Shown: piece after piece, positions 36,454-44,254 of the stretch | Numbering within the stretch: the stretch's first letter is position 1 | Layout: each line of letters starts with the position of its first letter | NCBI RefSeq assembly: GCF_947499945.1 | Contig: NZ_CANMQD010000007.1 | Span: 1 to 64,000, forward strand | Direction: 5' to 3' | From: an uncultured Sulfitobacter sp. | GTDB taxonomy: Bacteria; Pseudomonadota; Alphaproteobacteria; Rhodobacterales; Rhodobacteraceae | DNA: 64,000 nucleotides | Notes under the pieces: model-generated | The model's input: the letters and a program-made list of their open reading frames with translations, nothing else | Database searches by the model: none | Told to the model about the DNA's origin: nothing | Translations under genes and position numbers: made by a program

Positions 36454-37359
36454 CTATGCGGCTTCAACGTCGCGCATTCTATCGGCCCCACCTGCATTCA
36501 TAATAAAATCAACGGCCTTTTGCGCTTCTGACGCGGCTTTAAAGATCAAACCCTTGTCATTCTTCAACGCCTCGAGCCAATTTTCTATGTAGGCAGCGCT
36601 TTGATCAAAATCCGGTTCAACGCCAAGTTTGACACCAAGGATACATGCGCCAATCTCGGCCACCAATTCTTCGAACGCGTAAGCGCTGCGGTCATTATAT
36701 TTTGCGATCCGGTCCAACCGCTTGGGGCCGCCCGTCCAATGCGTCAACTCATGCCCCAAAACGCCGTAATAGCGCGCCGCCTCAAAAAATGTTGCAATGG
36801 GGGGCATGTGAACTTGATCGGTGGACGGGCGATAGTAAGCGCGAGGCTCGGTCGTGGTAACGATATCGGCTCCAGTATTGGCGAAAAATCTGTCTAGCTC
36901 TGGGTCGGCTTGTGTCCCAAGGTCACGCGCAGGTTCGGGCAAGATATAGAACTCTTCCGGTAGCCCCTCGATCTGATCAGCGTTAAATACATTATTACAT
37001 TTGGCAAACGGGATGCGCGTCTTGCCATCAGCGTCTTTTGTCGTGTGTTCTGCCTGTTGGTCATCTTTTTCAAACATACCGTAGAAGACAGAACGGGCGC
37101 ATTTCGATCCCTTTATGATGCTGCCACCAAGGTCGAGCGCCTGTTTGAACGTCATCCAACGCTCCGATGTAAATTCGCTGATTTCTGCCGATGCCCAAAG
37201 CATCAGGATATTAACGCCACGATAAGGTTCGCCGTTGTGTCGCAATGGCAAGGCAGCACCTCCCCCCCCCGTCCAAGGCTTGCGCCAAGGCGGTGTGCCT
37301 GCTTCCATTTGCGCGATGATCGTATTGGTGACGTGCTGGTGAATATCAATCTTTGGCAT
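36454..37359 (-). CDS. ardC: ArdC-type antirestriction/ssDNA-binding protein
   Basis: 301 aa with two domains: an N-terminal ssDNA-binding DUF1738-like domain (about 1-130, with GTPPWRKPW and YRGVNILMLW) and a C-terminal zincin-like metallopeptidase domain with HELTHW (203-208) and a downstream glutamate in FEELVAEIGA. ArdC protects incoming single-stranded plasmid DNA against restriction during conjugation. AGGAG precedes the ATG. It lies within 1.3 kb of the candidate nic site, is read toward it, and has leader repeat copy 2 directly upstream. Confidence 0.88.
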   Translation of the reverse strand: MPKIDIHQHVTNTIIAQMEAGTPPWRKPWTGGGGAALPLRHNGEPYRGVNILMLWASAEISEFTSERWMTFKQALDLGGSIIKGSKCARSVFYGMFEKDDQQAEHTTKDADGKTRIPFAKCNNVFNADQIEGLPEEFYILPEPARDLGTQADPELDRFFANTGADIVTTTEPRAYYRPSTDQVHMPPIATFFEAARYYGVLGHELTHWTGGPKRLDRIAKYNDRSAYAFEELVAEIGACILGVKLGVEPDFDQSAAYIENWLEALKNDKGLIFKAASEAQKAVDFIMNAGGADRMRDVEAA

Positions 37360-37406
37360 AACACTTGCTCCTGTGCGGTGAGGTCGGGGCGCTGCCCCTG
37401 TTGGTG

Positions 37407-37555
37407 ACTGGTTTTGAGCGCAGCCCTGAAAGGGCGTCCGTCTCTAAAACCTGTCCCGCTGGCGAAGTGCGGAGGGGGTGCTAAACCACCTAAAATCGAC
37501 AAGGCTGGCGCGGCCCGCAGCGATGAGCGAGGACACGGCTTGTCTATTTTGGGTT
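37407..37555 (-). repeat. Leader repeat, copy 2 (upstream of ardC)
   Basis: The core 37491-37552 contains AATCGACAAGG, GCGGCCCGCAG, CGAGGACACGGC and CTTGTCTATTTTGGG. Matches with copy 3 extend to about 150 bases (TGGTTTTGAG, AGGGCGTC, CTCTAAAACCTG, CTGGCGAAGTGC). GACAAG pairs with CTTGTC at the core ends. It is placed 48 bases before the ardC start and read in the same sense. It could act as a single-stranded promoter on the incoming strand or as a structured leader. Confidence 0.7.
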
Positions 37556-37734
37556 GTTTTGTGGGGGAGGCAGAGCCTTCCCGAAACGCAGCTTAGTGGC
37601 GTTCGGCTTGTCCGAACCTCAAGCTGCAGAAAAGAAAATCGGTGTTGAATTTCTCATGACACTTGACCATCACCTCAAAAGTCGTCCATTTTTTTTGGCA
37701 GATAGAGGAGGCTTTTTCATTCTTCTACATCGTT

Positions 37735-38988
37735 TTAGATGAATGCGATTTCGATGGTGCTGAACGGCTCTATGCGAGTCAGGCCATCGTTACCGATTGA
37801 CGTTTGGATAATATCAAGGGCTTTGCTCGCTTCGGTGTGAAAGTCTCTGCCATCACCCGATTGAGAAAAAACGTCGCGTAGATCAAGCGTGATGGTGAAC
37901 ACCATTTCGCCCATGTCGATCACAATGACTTCGTGATCCATGCTGCGTATCGACGGTTCCGACTTGGCGAGTATCGAGCATAGTTCAACCATAGCTTCGG
38001 GGTGCAACGTCAAGCCGGTTTGTTTTTGGGTTTCAAAAAACAGGGAGGCGATGAAATTGTGAGAAACAAAGCGAGTGTCTTTCACGGCCCAATCATTCAG
38101 AAAATCAGCCGTATAGCCGCCTTCGGCACCGACCAATGCCGCATATCGGTCGCGGCACGCCTCACGCATAGCACCTTGGGTTGGGTAGGATGTTGCGAGG
38201 GCGGCAAAAAGTGTCTCGGCTAGTGTATGCGGATCAATACTCGCATCGTCATTGCCAGATGAGAAACCGACAGGAATCTTAGATTTGTTGGGGCCTTCAA
38301 TGTAAGGCGTGCATCCGCCAAAATTATCGCTGTATCGCAAAGGATTATCAGCAAAGTGATCTAGGACTTTCGAGTTACCGGCCCGGACAACTTTAATCCA
38401 GATATGGCGGGCCGCTTTAGATACGGCCTTCGTTCGGAACCCGATCAGGTAGTAGTTCTCGCTTGGGTCAAACTCGACTTGCCATTGGTCAGCCTCTATC
38501 GCCTTTGCAAGTTCTCTGGCAAACAATGTTTCCTCCTTGATGGCGAAAAATTCCGTTGGCTTCTTAGCTGGCTCAAGACCCCAATACTCATACCAATGAT
38601 GGTCGGGGTCATAATGTTCTGGCAGCGTATCCGCGCCGTAAACGTGGATGGAAGCAAGGCGGCCGATAATTACGCCAATAACATGATCTTGCCAACCAAG
38701 TGAGGGCGGCAGGCCCCGCTCGGCAAGGTCTTCAACTGTGAAGGTGCGCAGGTAGATTTCTTCGATCAGATCGTCTTCGGCCTCCGCTTGGCGTTCGTCG
38801 CAAAACTCGACAACCATATCATTCGTGAACCGTATATGATCATACAGTTCTTCCAAAACCGGCCCCGGCACTACCAGTTTATCGCTGTCCCATTTTTTGA
38901 TCGTATCCAGGCGAGTGGAAAAAATCTTGGAGGCGTCTTTTTGGGAAAACCCAAGGTATTTGCGCATGTAAGCGAACCGATTATCCAT
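37735..38988 (-). CDS. Helix-turn-helix protein of unknown function
   Basis: 417 aa. The N-terminus MDNRFAYMRKYLGFSQKDAS, through TRLDTIKKWDSDK, is an XRE/DUF1870-like helix-turn-helix (about 5-55). The remaining 350 residues are soluble, acidic and unfamiliar, with DHHWYEYWGL and several Trp/His-rich patches. The start at 38988 has GGAGG nine bases upstream; the frame is open for another 54 codons but without family character. Among plasmid genes it is one candidate for the repressor of the AT-rich palindromes, which is only a guess. Confidence 0.55.
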   Translation of the reverse strand: MDNRFAYMRKYLGFSQKDASKIFSTRLDTIKKWDSDKLVVPGPVLEELYDHIRFTNDMVVEFCDERQAEAEDDLIEEIYLRTFTVEDLAERGLPPSLGWQDHVIGVIIGRLASIHVYGADTLPEHYDPDHHWYEYWGLEPAKKPTEFFAIKEETLFARELAKAIEADQWQVEFDPSENYYLIGFRTKAVSKAARHIWIKVVRAGNSKVLDHFADNPLRYSDNFGGCTPYIEGPNKSKIPVGFSSGNDDASIDPHTLAETLFAALATSYPTQGAMREACRDRYAALVGAEGGYTADFLNDWAVKDTRFVSHNFIASLFFETQKQTGLTLHPEAMVELCSILAKSEPSIRSMDHEVIVIDMGEMVFTITLDLRDVFSQSGDGRDFHTEASKALDIIQTSIGNDGLTRIEPFSTIEIAFI

Positions 38989-39234
38989 AGCGATAATCCT
39001 CCATTTGTTGTTGCAACTGGACTTGAAGCCAAAAGCCAATGGACGAAGTCTCCGGCTAAGGTGAATTATATTGTCGCTTCTGACCCACGCATGCTCTCGA
39101 ATGGCGGACGTTCGGTCTGAGTCAGAAATGCTTGGCCATTGGGCCAACACTGCGTGACGCCTTCTTTTGATAGGATTCAGAAATACCCAGCGATCGGGTC
39201 AAAGATGCGCGGAGTTCCACAATTTTCGGGTCAC

Positions 39235-39582
39235 TCAAGCAGCACTGCGTTCCATCGATTTCTTGACGGACAGCGAGATGTTGTCGAAATCCTCAGCTGC
39301 CATCGTGATCCCATACTCGGTGCCGCCATCCTGTTTTTCCCACTGGGATTGACGGATGGTGCCGCGCACATGCACAACATCACCGGGATGGACGTTTTCC
39401 TTCGCCCACTTAATGACGTTGTCGTTGAAGATCGTCACCTCGTTCCAAAATGGATTTGATTGAAAATCACCGCGATCATCTTTGCGGCCATACTCTGAGG
39501 CGACACTGACCCGGAGGGTTTTACCGACCTCTTTAGTCTTGCCCACGCGTCCGATCAATTGGAATTCTGCAAAGGTTCTCAT
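39235..39582 (-). CDS. ssb: Single-stranded DNA-binding protein
   Basis: 115-aa OB-fold protein with FQLIGRVGKTKEV, FWNEVTIFND and GDVVHVRGTIRQSQWEKQDG, the strand pattern of SSB. It lacks the long acidic tail of chromosomal SSB. Plasmid SSBs in leading regions coat the entering strand and limit the SOS response. AGGAG precedes the ATG. A perfect 20-base palindrome with a TATAAT centre lies about 60 bases upstream, so expression is probably repressed once the plasmid is established. Confidence 0.87.
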   Translation of the reverse strand: MRTFAEFQLIGRVGKTKEVGKTLRVSVASEYGRKDDRGDFQSNPFWNEVTIFNDNVIKWAKENVHPGDVVHVRGTIRQSQWEKQDGGTEYGITMAAEDFDNISLSVKKSMERSAA

Positions 39583-39640
39583 GCTTCAGTCTCCTGGCTG
39601 GAAGGGATGACGCCCAAAGTTCACGTATCAAAGGGCGTTA

Positions 39641-39660
39641 ATCAATATTATAATATTGAT
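39641..39660 (-). promoter_or_regulatory. Perfect palindromic operator at ssb
   Basis: ATCAATATTATAATATTGAT is a perfect 20-base palindrome about 60 bases before the ssb start. Its centre contains TATAAT, so a bound repressor would cover the -10 region. It is the best-formed member of the family also found at 17168, 33873 and 48936. Confidence 0.7.
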
Positions 39661-39823
39661 AACTAAATTACTGTCAAGTCATGCGAACGTCACTGCCCGC
39701 CAACCCTGAAATTGGCCGCAAAGAGAATGCCTGTCTGCTTGCTTTCTGTTTGCTTTGAAAACGCGTGGCCCACCTTTGGGCCGCCCCTACTCACGTGAAA
39801 TACAACCTACCTTGAAGAGAAGA

Positions 39824-39845
39824 GGGGCGGCATGTCTGCCGCCCC
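39824..39845 (-). terminator. Terminator of the small gene at 39860-40078
   Basis: GGGGCGGCA (39824-39832) pairs with TGCCGCCCC (39837-39845) with a 4-base loop. Read on the minus strand it is followed by TCTTCTCTTC, giving an acceptable intrinsic terminator just past the stop. Confidence 0.7.
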
Positions 39846-39859
39846 GAGGTTTGTGTCTG

Positions 39860-40078
39860 TTATTCGGTGACGTTGCCGTCGTCGCCATCGGGTTTGGGTG
39901 GGAAGGCTACCAACTCGGTGACCGCAACGGGGAAGTCGAGCTTGATAGAGAGAAAGGGTTCTCCGCTGTCGTTGCGGGTGTTCTCGAAGACGGCGCCAAC
40001 ACGACGGAAGCTGGTTTGATCTTTGCCATCTTTTTGGTAGGTGACTGGAACGGTGAGGGTGTAGATTTTGTTAGACAT
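39860..40078 (-). CDS. Small hypothetical plasmid protein
   Basis: 72 aa beginning MSNKIYTLTVPVTYQKDGKD behind AAGGAG. The middle NTRNDSGEPFLSIKLDFPVA recalls the YLSVKLDDP ending of DUF736 plasmid proteins, but the rest does not match, so no family is claimed. It has a mostly beta, acidic C-terminus (KPDGDDGNVTE) and its own terminator. It lies between ssb and the toxin pair on the minus strand, like the other putative leading-region genes. Confidence 0.6.
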   Translation of the reverse strand: MSNKIYTLTVPVTYQKDGKDQTSFRRVGAVFENTRNDSGEPFLSIKLDFPVAVTELVAFPPKPDGDDGNVTE

Positions 40079-40658
40079 TTTCGATCTCCTTGTTTCGATG
40101 TGGGTGTCCCAGCGGATCGATTAATGGCGTCGCGCAAGTGGAAATGCGGAGGGTCCGCGCCAACGGGGTGGAAACCGTATTTCTGCTTGCCGGAGCGCAG
40201 CGCAGGGCACGCGGCGGCCGAGATCCGCAACCCATTCATCGCAAAAGAAACAAGGCAGATCGAACAGGCCCGATCAAAACGCCTCACGCGCGCCACGTCA
40301 CTCCAAATCAAAATTGGCGAAGCTCATGCCAGTGCTGTGTTGGAATTGCTCAAGGGCCCCTCACAAGACACGCACAACACATACCTTCAAGCAACGCCTG
40401 ACTATGCGGTCGATGTACGGGCCAGTTCTCCCAAACCTATAGCGGACCGGCCCTCCACCCACTGACATATGTCTCTAAGGCAAATTACTGTCCCTTGGCT
40501 TTTGAAACGGTTGGCTGTGATCCAAACGGCAGAGACGCGCGGTAGCTTTGCACAAAGGATCGTGACCCGAATGGGCGAAGACCGTGTGCGGGCTTCGGGC
40601 GCAGCCAAGAGCCTGGTCAGCCAACTGTGGCTGATGGGCCTGTCATAAACAGCGCTAC
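40079..40658. other. Noncoding region in the putative leading region
   Basis: About 580 bases with no convincing gene on either strand. GC-rich words (GGAGCGCAGCGCAGGGCACG near 40192) and possible hairpins are present, but no copy of the leader repeat and no palindromic operator are seen. It could hold the promoter of the small gene at 40078 or single-strand initiation sites. Confidence 0.4.
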
Positions 40659-41258
40659 CTACAGAACTAAATCGTCCCCGTAGAGATCGAGCACCCAATC
40701 AGGAAGCTGCGGTAAGGCAAAGGTGAGGGTTCCGTTAGTGAAGGATACCGCCCGCACCGGGGGGTGGTTCAACTGGGAATTGTCAAAGACATGACCGATA
40801 TCGCTGGCCAGAATGGCTTTGCGGATCAGGGGGCCGGAGCGGTCATAACGGTTTCTGATTTTCTCTTCAGGTACGGGATGACCGCCCTCAATGACACGCT
40901 CACCGACACGCGCCACCGACAGATCAGGATGCGCGACGGAGATATGAAACATCATAACGCGATACCCACGGGCCTTGGCTTGGGTGATTAGATCAAGCTT
41001 GGAAGGATGAGAGAACACGGTTTCCGTGGCAAAGCTCTTACGATCCGCCATCAAGGTCGCGCGGCGGTCAGAAGCGATCTTCGCCGCCTCATACGCGGCG
41101 TTCACATTGCCGTCCTTAAGTTCATCGCGCTGGATGATGTCGGCGTTGATGAACGGCACTGCAAATTTCGGCGCGATCCGCGTCTCATAAAGCGTTGATT
41201 TGCCTGATCCGTTCGGACCTGCCAGCATCACGAGTGTTGGACGCGGGGCAGGGGCCAC
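40659..41258 (-). CDS. Zeta-toxin family kinase
   Basis: 199 aa with a GTG start. Walker A is GPNGSGKST (14-22), with NADII (about 38-42), FATETVFSHPSK and a late arginine pair in EEKIRNRYDRS, the pattern of zeta toxins, which phosphorylate UDP-GlcNAc or related targets. Two bases separate it from the antitoxin-like gene upstream. Such a pair keeps the plasmid in the population by killing segregants. The partner is ParD-like and not an epsilon protein. Confidence 0.8.
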   Translation of the reverse strand: MAPAPRPTLVMLAGPNGSGKSTLYETRIAPKFAVPFINADIIQRDELKDGNVNAAYEAAKIASDRRATLMADRKSFATETVFSHPSKLDLITQAKARGYRVMMFHISVAHPDLSVARVGERVIEGGHPVPEEKIRNRYDRSGPLIRKAILASDIGHVFDNSQLNHPPVRAVSFTNGTLTFALPQLPDWVLDLYGDDLVL

Positions 41259-41260
41259 GC

Positions 41261-41611
41261 TTAGGCTGCGGCCTCAGGATAGACCAACTCGCCTTTGTCA
41301 TTCAGCCCAACACCACGGCCCAGCTGACGACGCTGCGCAAAAAACGCCTCTTCTTGATCAGAGGGCGCGGTCATATCTTCAGCAAACTGCGCAAACCAAA
41401 CTTCTTGCTCCTCGGCGGTCAACTCATCGGGGGAAAGCGCGCCTGCAAGGGCAGCGTTGATGTGCTGATAATCAAACGCGCTCGATTGCTCGATGGCGCG
41501 ACCAATGTTGATCCAATGGGTAATTTGCCCTGCAACGGACCGGCTTTGCAAACCAGACTCGCGGCGGACCACTGACATGACGTCATCAGAAAGCTTTATA
41601 GATTGGGCCAT
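41261..41611 (-). CDS. ParD-like antitoxin
   Basis: 116 aa. The N-terminus SIKLSDDVMSVVRRESGLQS and SVAGQITHWINIGRAIEQS matches ParD-like ribbon-helix-helix antitoxins (DUF3423-type). The C-terminal acidic part could wrap the toxin. GGAG precedes the ATG, and the toxin gene follows after two bases. It would also bind its own promoter; no clear operator was picked out in the 200 bases upstream. Confidence 0.75.
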   Translation of the reverse strand: MAQSIKLSDDVMSVVRRESGLQSRSVAGQITHWINIGRAIEQSSAFDYQHINAALAGALSPDELTAEEQEVWFAQFAEDMTAPSDQEEAFFAQRRQLGRGVGLNDKGELVYPEAAA

Positions 41612-41821
41612 AACAACTCCATCAGTAGAAAAGGTGGCAAAATGCCACCTGCATCACTTATATGGCGATAAATCTGTAAATGTCCAGTTAATAGACTGTC
41701 CTGAGCATCAGGTGCCAGACGTTGTACCCAAGAAACCGTTCACGTCAGTCTTCTCCAAATCCATTCCTACTTCGATGAAGTAGTGCAGCGAAAGCCTGGT
41801 TTGCTAGTTCGCCTGTTTCAT

Positions 41822-42232
41822 CTAATGCTCCGTTTCACAAAGTCCGTGATCGGCAAGCGTTTCAATGACGGCACATGCAGCCACATTCCCAGCGTCACAT
41901 TTAGTAATGCGCTTCAACTCCCGTTCCAATCGCCGCAGTTTCGCAATCCTGCTTTGAACATCTTGAAGGTGTTGAGCCGCAATGCTGTGAGCATCAAGGC
42001 ATGGTTTTTCAGGATGCTGACTTAGTTCCAAGAGCCCGCGGATATCCTCGACTGAAAACCCCAGATCACGAGAGTGGCGGATAAACGACAAGCGGCTCAA
42101 ACCTACCTTTGTGTATCGGCGCTGGTTGCCTTCTGAACGCTCAGGCGCATCGATCAAGCCCATTTGTTCGTAGTACCGAATGGTCGGGATTTTGACGCCG
42201 GTACGCTTGGAAAGCTGGCCGATTGAAAACAT
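41822..42232 (-). CDS. MerR-family heavy-metal regulator (CadR/PbrR/ZntR type)
   Basis: 136 aa: a MerR helix-turn-helix (FSIGQLSKRTGVKIPTIRYY), a dimer helix, and metal-site cysteines C78, C112 and C120, with an extra C132 near the end. The spacing fits the CadR/PbrR branch that senses Cd, Pb or Zn. It is divergent from a cation-efflux operon and faces a textbook MerR promoter with a 19-base spacer. It would activate that promoter when metal binds. Confidence 0.85.
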   Translation of the reverse strand: MFSIGQLSKRTGVKIPTIRYYEQMGLIDAPERSEGNQRRYTKVGLSRLSFIRHSRDLGFSVEDIRGLLELSQHPEKPCLDAHSIAAQHLQDVQSRIAKLRRLERELKRITKCDAGNVAACAVIETLADHGLCETEH

Positions 42233-42244
42233 ATCAATTTCCTC

Positions 42245-42275
42245 TTGAAGCTCTAGTAGCTAGAGGAATTATAAT
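42245..42275 (+). promoter_or_regulatory. MerR-type promoter of the cation-efflux operon
   Basis: -35 TTGAAG (42245-42250) and -10 TATAAT (42270-42275) are 19 bases apart, the long spacer that MerR activators correct. The spacer contains the dyad CTCTAG-TAG-CTAGAG (42251-42265), close to the CadR/PbrR operator. It lies 29 bases before the next start codon. Confidence 0.85.
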
Positions 42276-42304
42276 TGTGAAGAATCGAATATGGAAGCGC
42301 CTTC

Positions 42305-42778
42305 ATGAACATACCCCCACTCGCACTACTGGCATTTTGCATCCTGATGGCGAGCTTTCTTGCGGCGTTCGTCCCTCTGGCGACTTTTGAAATACCCACT
42401 TGGTTGATTGCCGCGACTGCAATGGTCGGGGCGCTGTTTTTACTGCCCGCCGTCCTAAGTTTTGTCCGCCACAGGACGACAGTGAATCCACGATCACCGG
42501 AAAATGCAACGACTCTCGTCACGGGCGGCATCTACAGCGTAACGCGCAACCCGATGTATGTCGGTATGCTGATCGTTTTGATGGCCTTCGTCCTGTGGCT
42601 TGGCGCGATCAGTGCAGTCTTGGCCGTGGTCGCCTTCTTCCTAATGATTGATCGGTTCCAGATCAAAGGCGAAGAACAAACCCTGACCCAGATATTCGGA
42701 AAACCTTTTGAAGACTATGCCGAGCGTGTCCCACGCTGGCTCTTCAGATCCATAACACGAGGAACAAGAAATGACTGA
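42305..42778 (+). CDS. Isoprenylcysteine carboxyl methyltransferase (ICMT)-like membrane protein
   Basis: 157 aa with four membrane helices and the ICMT/PEMT signature GIYSVTRNPMYVGML plus GEEQTLTQIFGKPFEDYAERVPRW at the end. Proteins of this kind methylate small or lipid substrates at the membrane, and bacterial ones recur in heavy-metal operons without an agreed role. It is the first gene behind the MerR promoter and overlaps the CDF gene by 8 bases. Confidence 0.78.
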   Translation: MNIPPLALLAFCILMASFLAAFVPLATFEIPTWLIAATAMVGALFLLPAVLSFVRHRTTVNPRSPENATTLVTGGIYSVTRNPMYVGMLIVLMAFVLWLGAISAVLAVVAFFLMIDRFQIKGEEQTLTQIFGKPFEDYAERVPRWLFRSITRGTRND

Positions 42779-43454
42779 CGCACTCAACGAAACCGGCATA
42801 GCGTGCGGGTGCTCCGGTAATCCGAAGTTTGATGGCGTTGACCCCACCTACAAACGGGTTCTCTGGGTCGTTATCTTCATAAATGCTGCCATGTTCTTTG
42901 TCGAAATGTCGGCAGGCAAACTTGCAGGATCCCAAGCATTGCAAGCAGATGCCCTCGATTTTTTTGGGGATGCCTTAACCTACGGCCTCAGCCTCGCAGT
43001 TATCGGGATGAGCCTCAAGGTTCGCTCAACCGCTGCGCTGATCAAAGGGCTAAGCCTTCTGTTCATGGGTCTCTGGGTCTTCGGATCGACGGTGTATCAG
43101 ATATTCATACTAGGCGTTCCGAGCGCGCAGATCATGGGAGTAATCGGGCTGCTGGCGTTGGCCGCAAACTTAGCAAGTGTCCTGCTTCTGATGCGCTACA
43201 AGGACGGCGATGCAAACGTACGCTCTGTCTGGTTGTGTTCGCGCAATGATGCCATCGGTAATGTCGCTGTCATGGTGGCAAGTTTCGCGGTCTTTCTGAC
43301 GGCTTCGGCGTGGCCTGACCTCATCGTGGCGATTATCATGGCGGGGCTGTTCTTGCGGTCGGCCCAGCTTATTCTGGTTCAAGCGTGGCAAGAACTACGC
43401 TCAGGCAAAGACATCGGTGCGCTGGAAAGTCATGGGCATCACCATGTTGAGTAA
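42771..43454 (+). CDS. Cation diffusion facilitator (CzcD-like) efflux protein
   Basis: 227 aa with six membrane helices. It exports divalent metal (Zn, Cd or Co) in exchange for protons. The metal site shows as DALDFFGDAL in helix II and RNDAIGN in helix V. N-terminal CGCSG and C-terminal HGHHHVE are extra metal ligands. It lacks the long C-terminal cytoplasmic domain of YiiP, like other short CzcD-like forms. It is regulated by the adjacent MerR protein. Confidence 0.82.
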   Translation: MTDALNETGIACGCSGNPKFDGVDPTYKRVLWVVIFINAAMFFVEMSAGKLAGSQALQADALDFFGDALTYGLSLAVIGMSLKVRSTAALIKGLSLLFMGLWVFGSTVYQIFILGVPSAQIMGVIGLLALAANLASVLLLMRYKDGDANVRSVWLCSRNDAIGNVAVMVASFAVFLTASAWPDLIVAIIMAGLFLRSAQLILVQAWQELRSGKDIGALESHGHHHVE

Positions 43455-44004
43455 CATCGAAATCCTTGCCGTTTGGGTTGGCGGGATCGCAGGTTGCTAC
43501 CTTCTTGCAGCGTTCGGGTGGTCCATCGCGTTCCCCGAGCGCCGTATCTGGCCACCAAAGCAAGCCACAACAGGTATCAAGTTTCGGGTCTGGCTTGCCA
43601 CGATCTCAATATTCGCCGCCGCCTTCATACTGGGCATAGCGAACTGGAACAGCTTTGGCTGGTCAGTATCTGTCCGATGGGGCATTGGTCTTTCACTCAT
43701 TATCGTAGGGAACTTTGTTGTCTCTATTGGAGTTCGCAAGATCGGACTTGGCGCGACCAGTGGCGAAGTCGCTAAGTTGAAAACAGATGGTCTCTATCGG
43801 TATTCCCGTAACCCGCAATACGTGGCGGATATGGCCATTCTTGTGGGATGGGCTGTGCTCTCTGCGTCTGGGTGGGCGACATTCGTTGCAGTGTTCGGCG
43901 TCATAGTTCTTGCGGCTGCACCATTTGCTGAAGAGCCGTGGTTGGAAGACACATATGGCAAGGACTATCTTGCCTACAAAACAAGAGTGCGACGATACGT
44001 TTGA
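43432..44004 (+). CDS. Second ICMT-like membrane methyltransferase
   Basis: About 190 aa with five membrane helices and DGLYRYSRNPQYVADM plus EEPWLEDTYGKDYLAYKTRVRRY, the catalytic signature of the ICMT/PEMT group. The start may be 43432 (used here) or 43444; both overlap or abut the CDF stop. It is distinct from the first ICMT-like gene and longer. Two methyltransferases flanking a CDF exporter under one MerR promoter is an uncommon set. Confidence 0.75.
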   Translation: MGITMLSNIEILAVWVGGIAGCYLLAAFGWSIAFPERRIWPPKQATTGIKFRVWLATISIFAAAFILGIANWNSFGWSVSVRWGIGLSLIIVGNFVVSIGVRKIGLGATSGEVAKLKTDGLYRYSRNPQYVADMAILVGWAVLSASGWATFVAVFGVIVLAAAPFAEEPWLEDTYGKDYLAYKTRVRRYV

Positions 44005-44124
44005 CAGCGACGCCAACGGCAGGCCTCGATTCTCAAATAGCCGAGTTAGGATTTGGCCGTTCTGCAGGTGATAGACTTTGGCTTCACTTGTGTGCGCTAG
44101 CACTTCGGCGCGAACAGCGCCGGG

Positions 44125-44163
44125 CCTGATAGGGCAGGGGGAAACCTTCCCCGATCCATCAGG
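44125..44163 (+). terminator. Stem-loop after the efflux operon
   Basis: Outer arms CCTGAT (44125-44130) and ATCAGG (44158-44163) enclose an inner GGGGAA/TTCCCC stem. It lies about 120 bases after the last gene. A7-rich text follows on the plus strand and no T run, so it may serve the plus strand weakly. Confidence 0.45.
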
Positions 44164-44222
44164 TCAACAAAAAAAGACCCTGCCGAGGCAGAGCCAGTTG
44201 ATCCTCACCACAAGGATAAAAG

Positions 44223-44247
44223 GGCGGGGCGCGAAACGCGCCCTGCC
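44223..44247 (-). terminator. Intrinsic terminator of the minus-strand ParB-like operon
   Basis: GGCGGGGCGCG (44223-44233) pairs with CGCGCCCTGCC (44237-44247) with a GT wobble. Read on the minus strand it is followed by CTTTTATCC. It lies eight bases past the stop of the ParB-like gene. Confidence 0.75.
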
Positions 44248-44254
44248 AAAGTGT

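Noticed and set aside
39755-40465. A 236-codon plus-strand frame opposite the small gene at 39860
   Set aside because: It runs through a terminator hairpin and noncoding DNA and has no ribosome site; the minus-strand gene has a good one.
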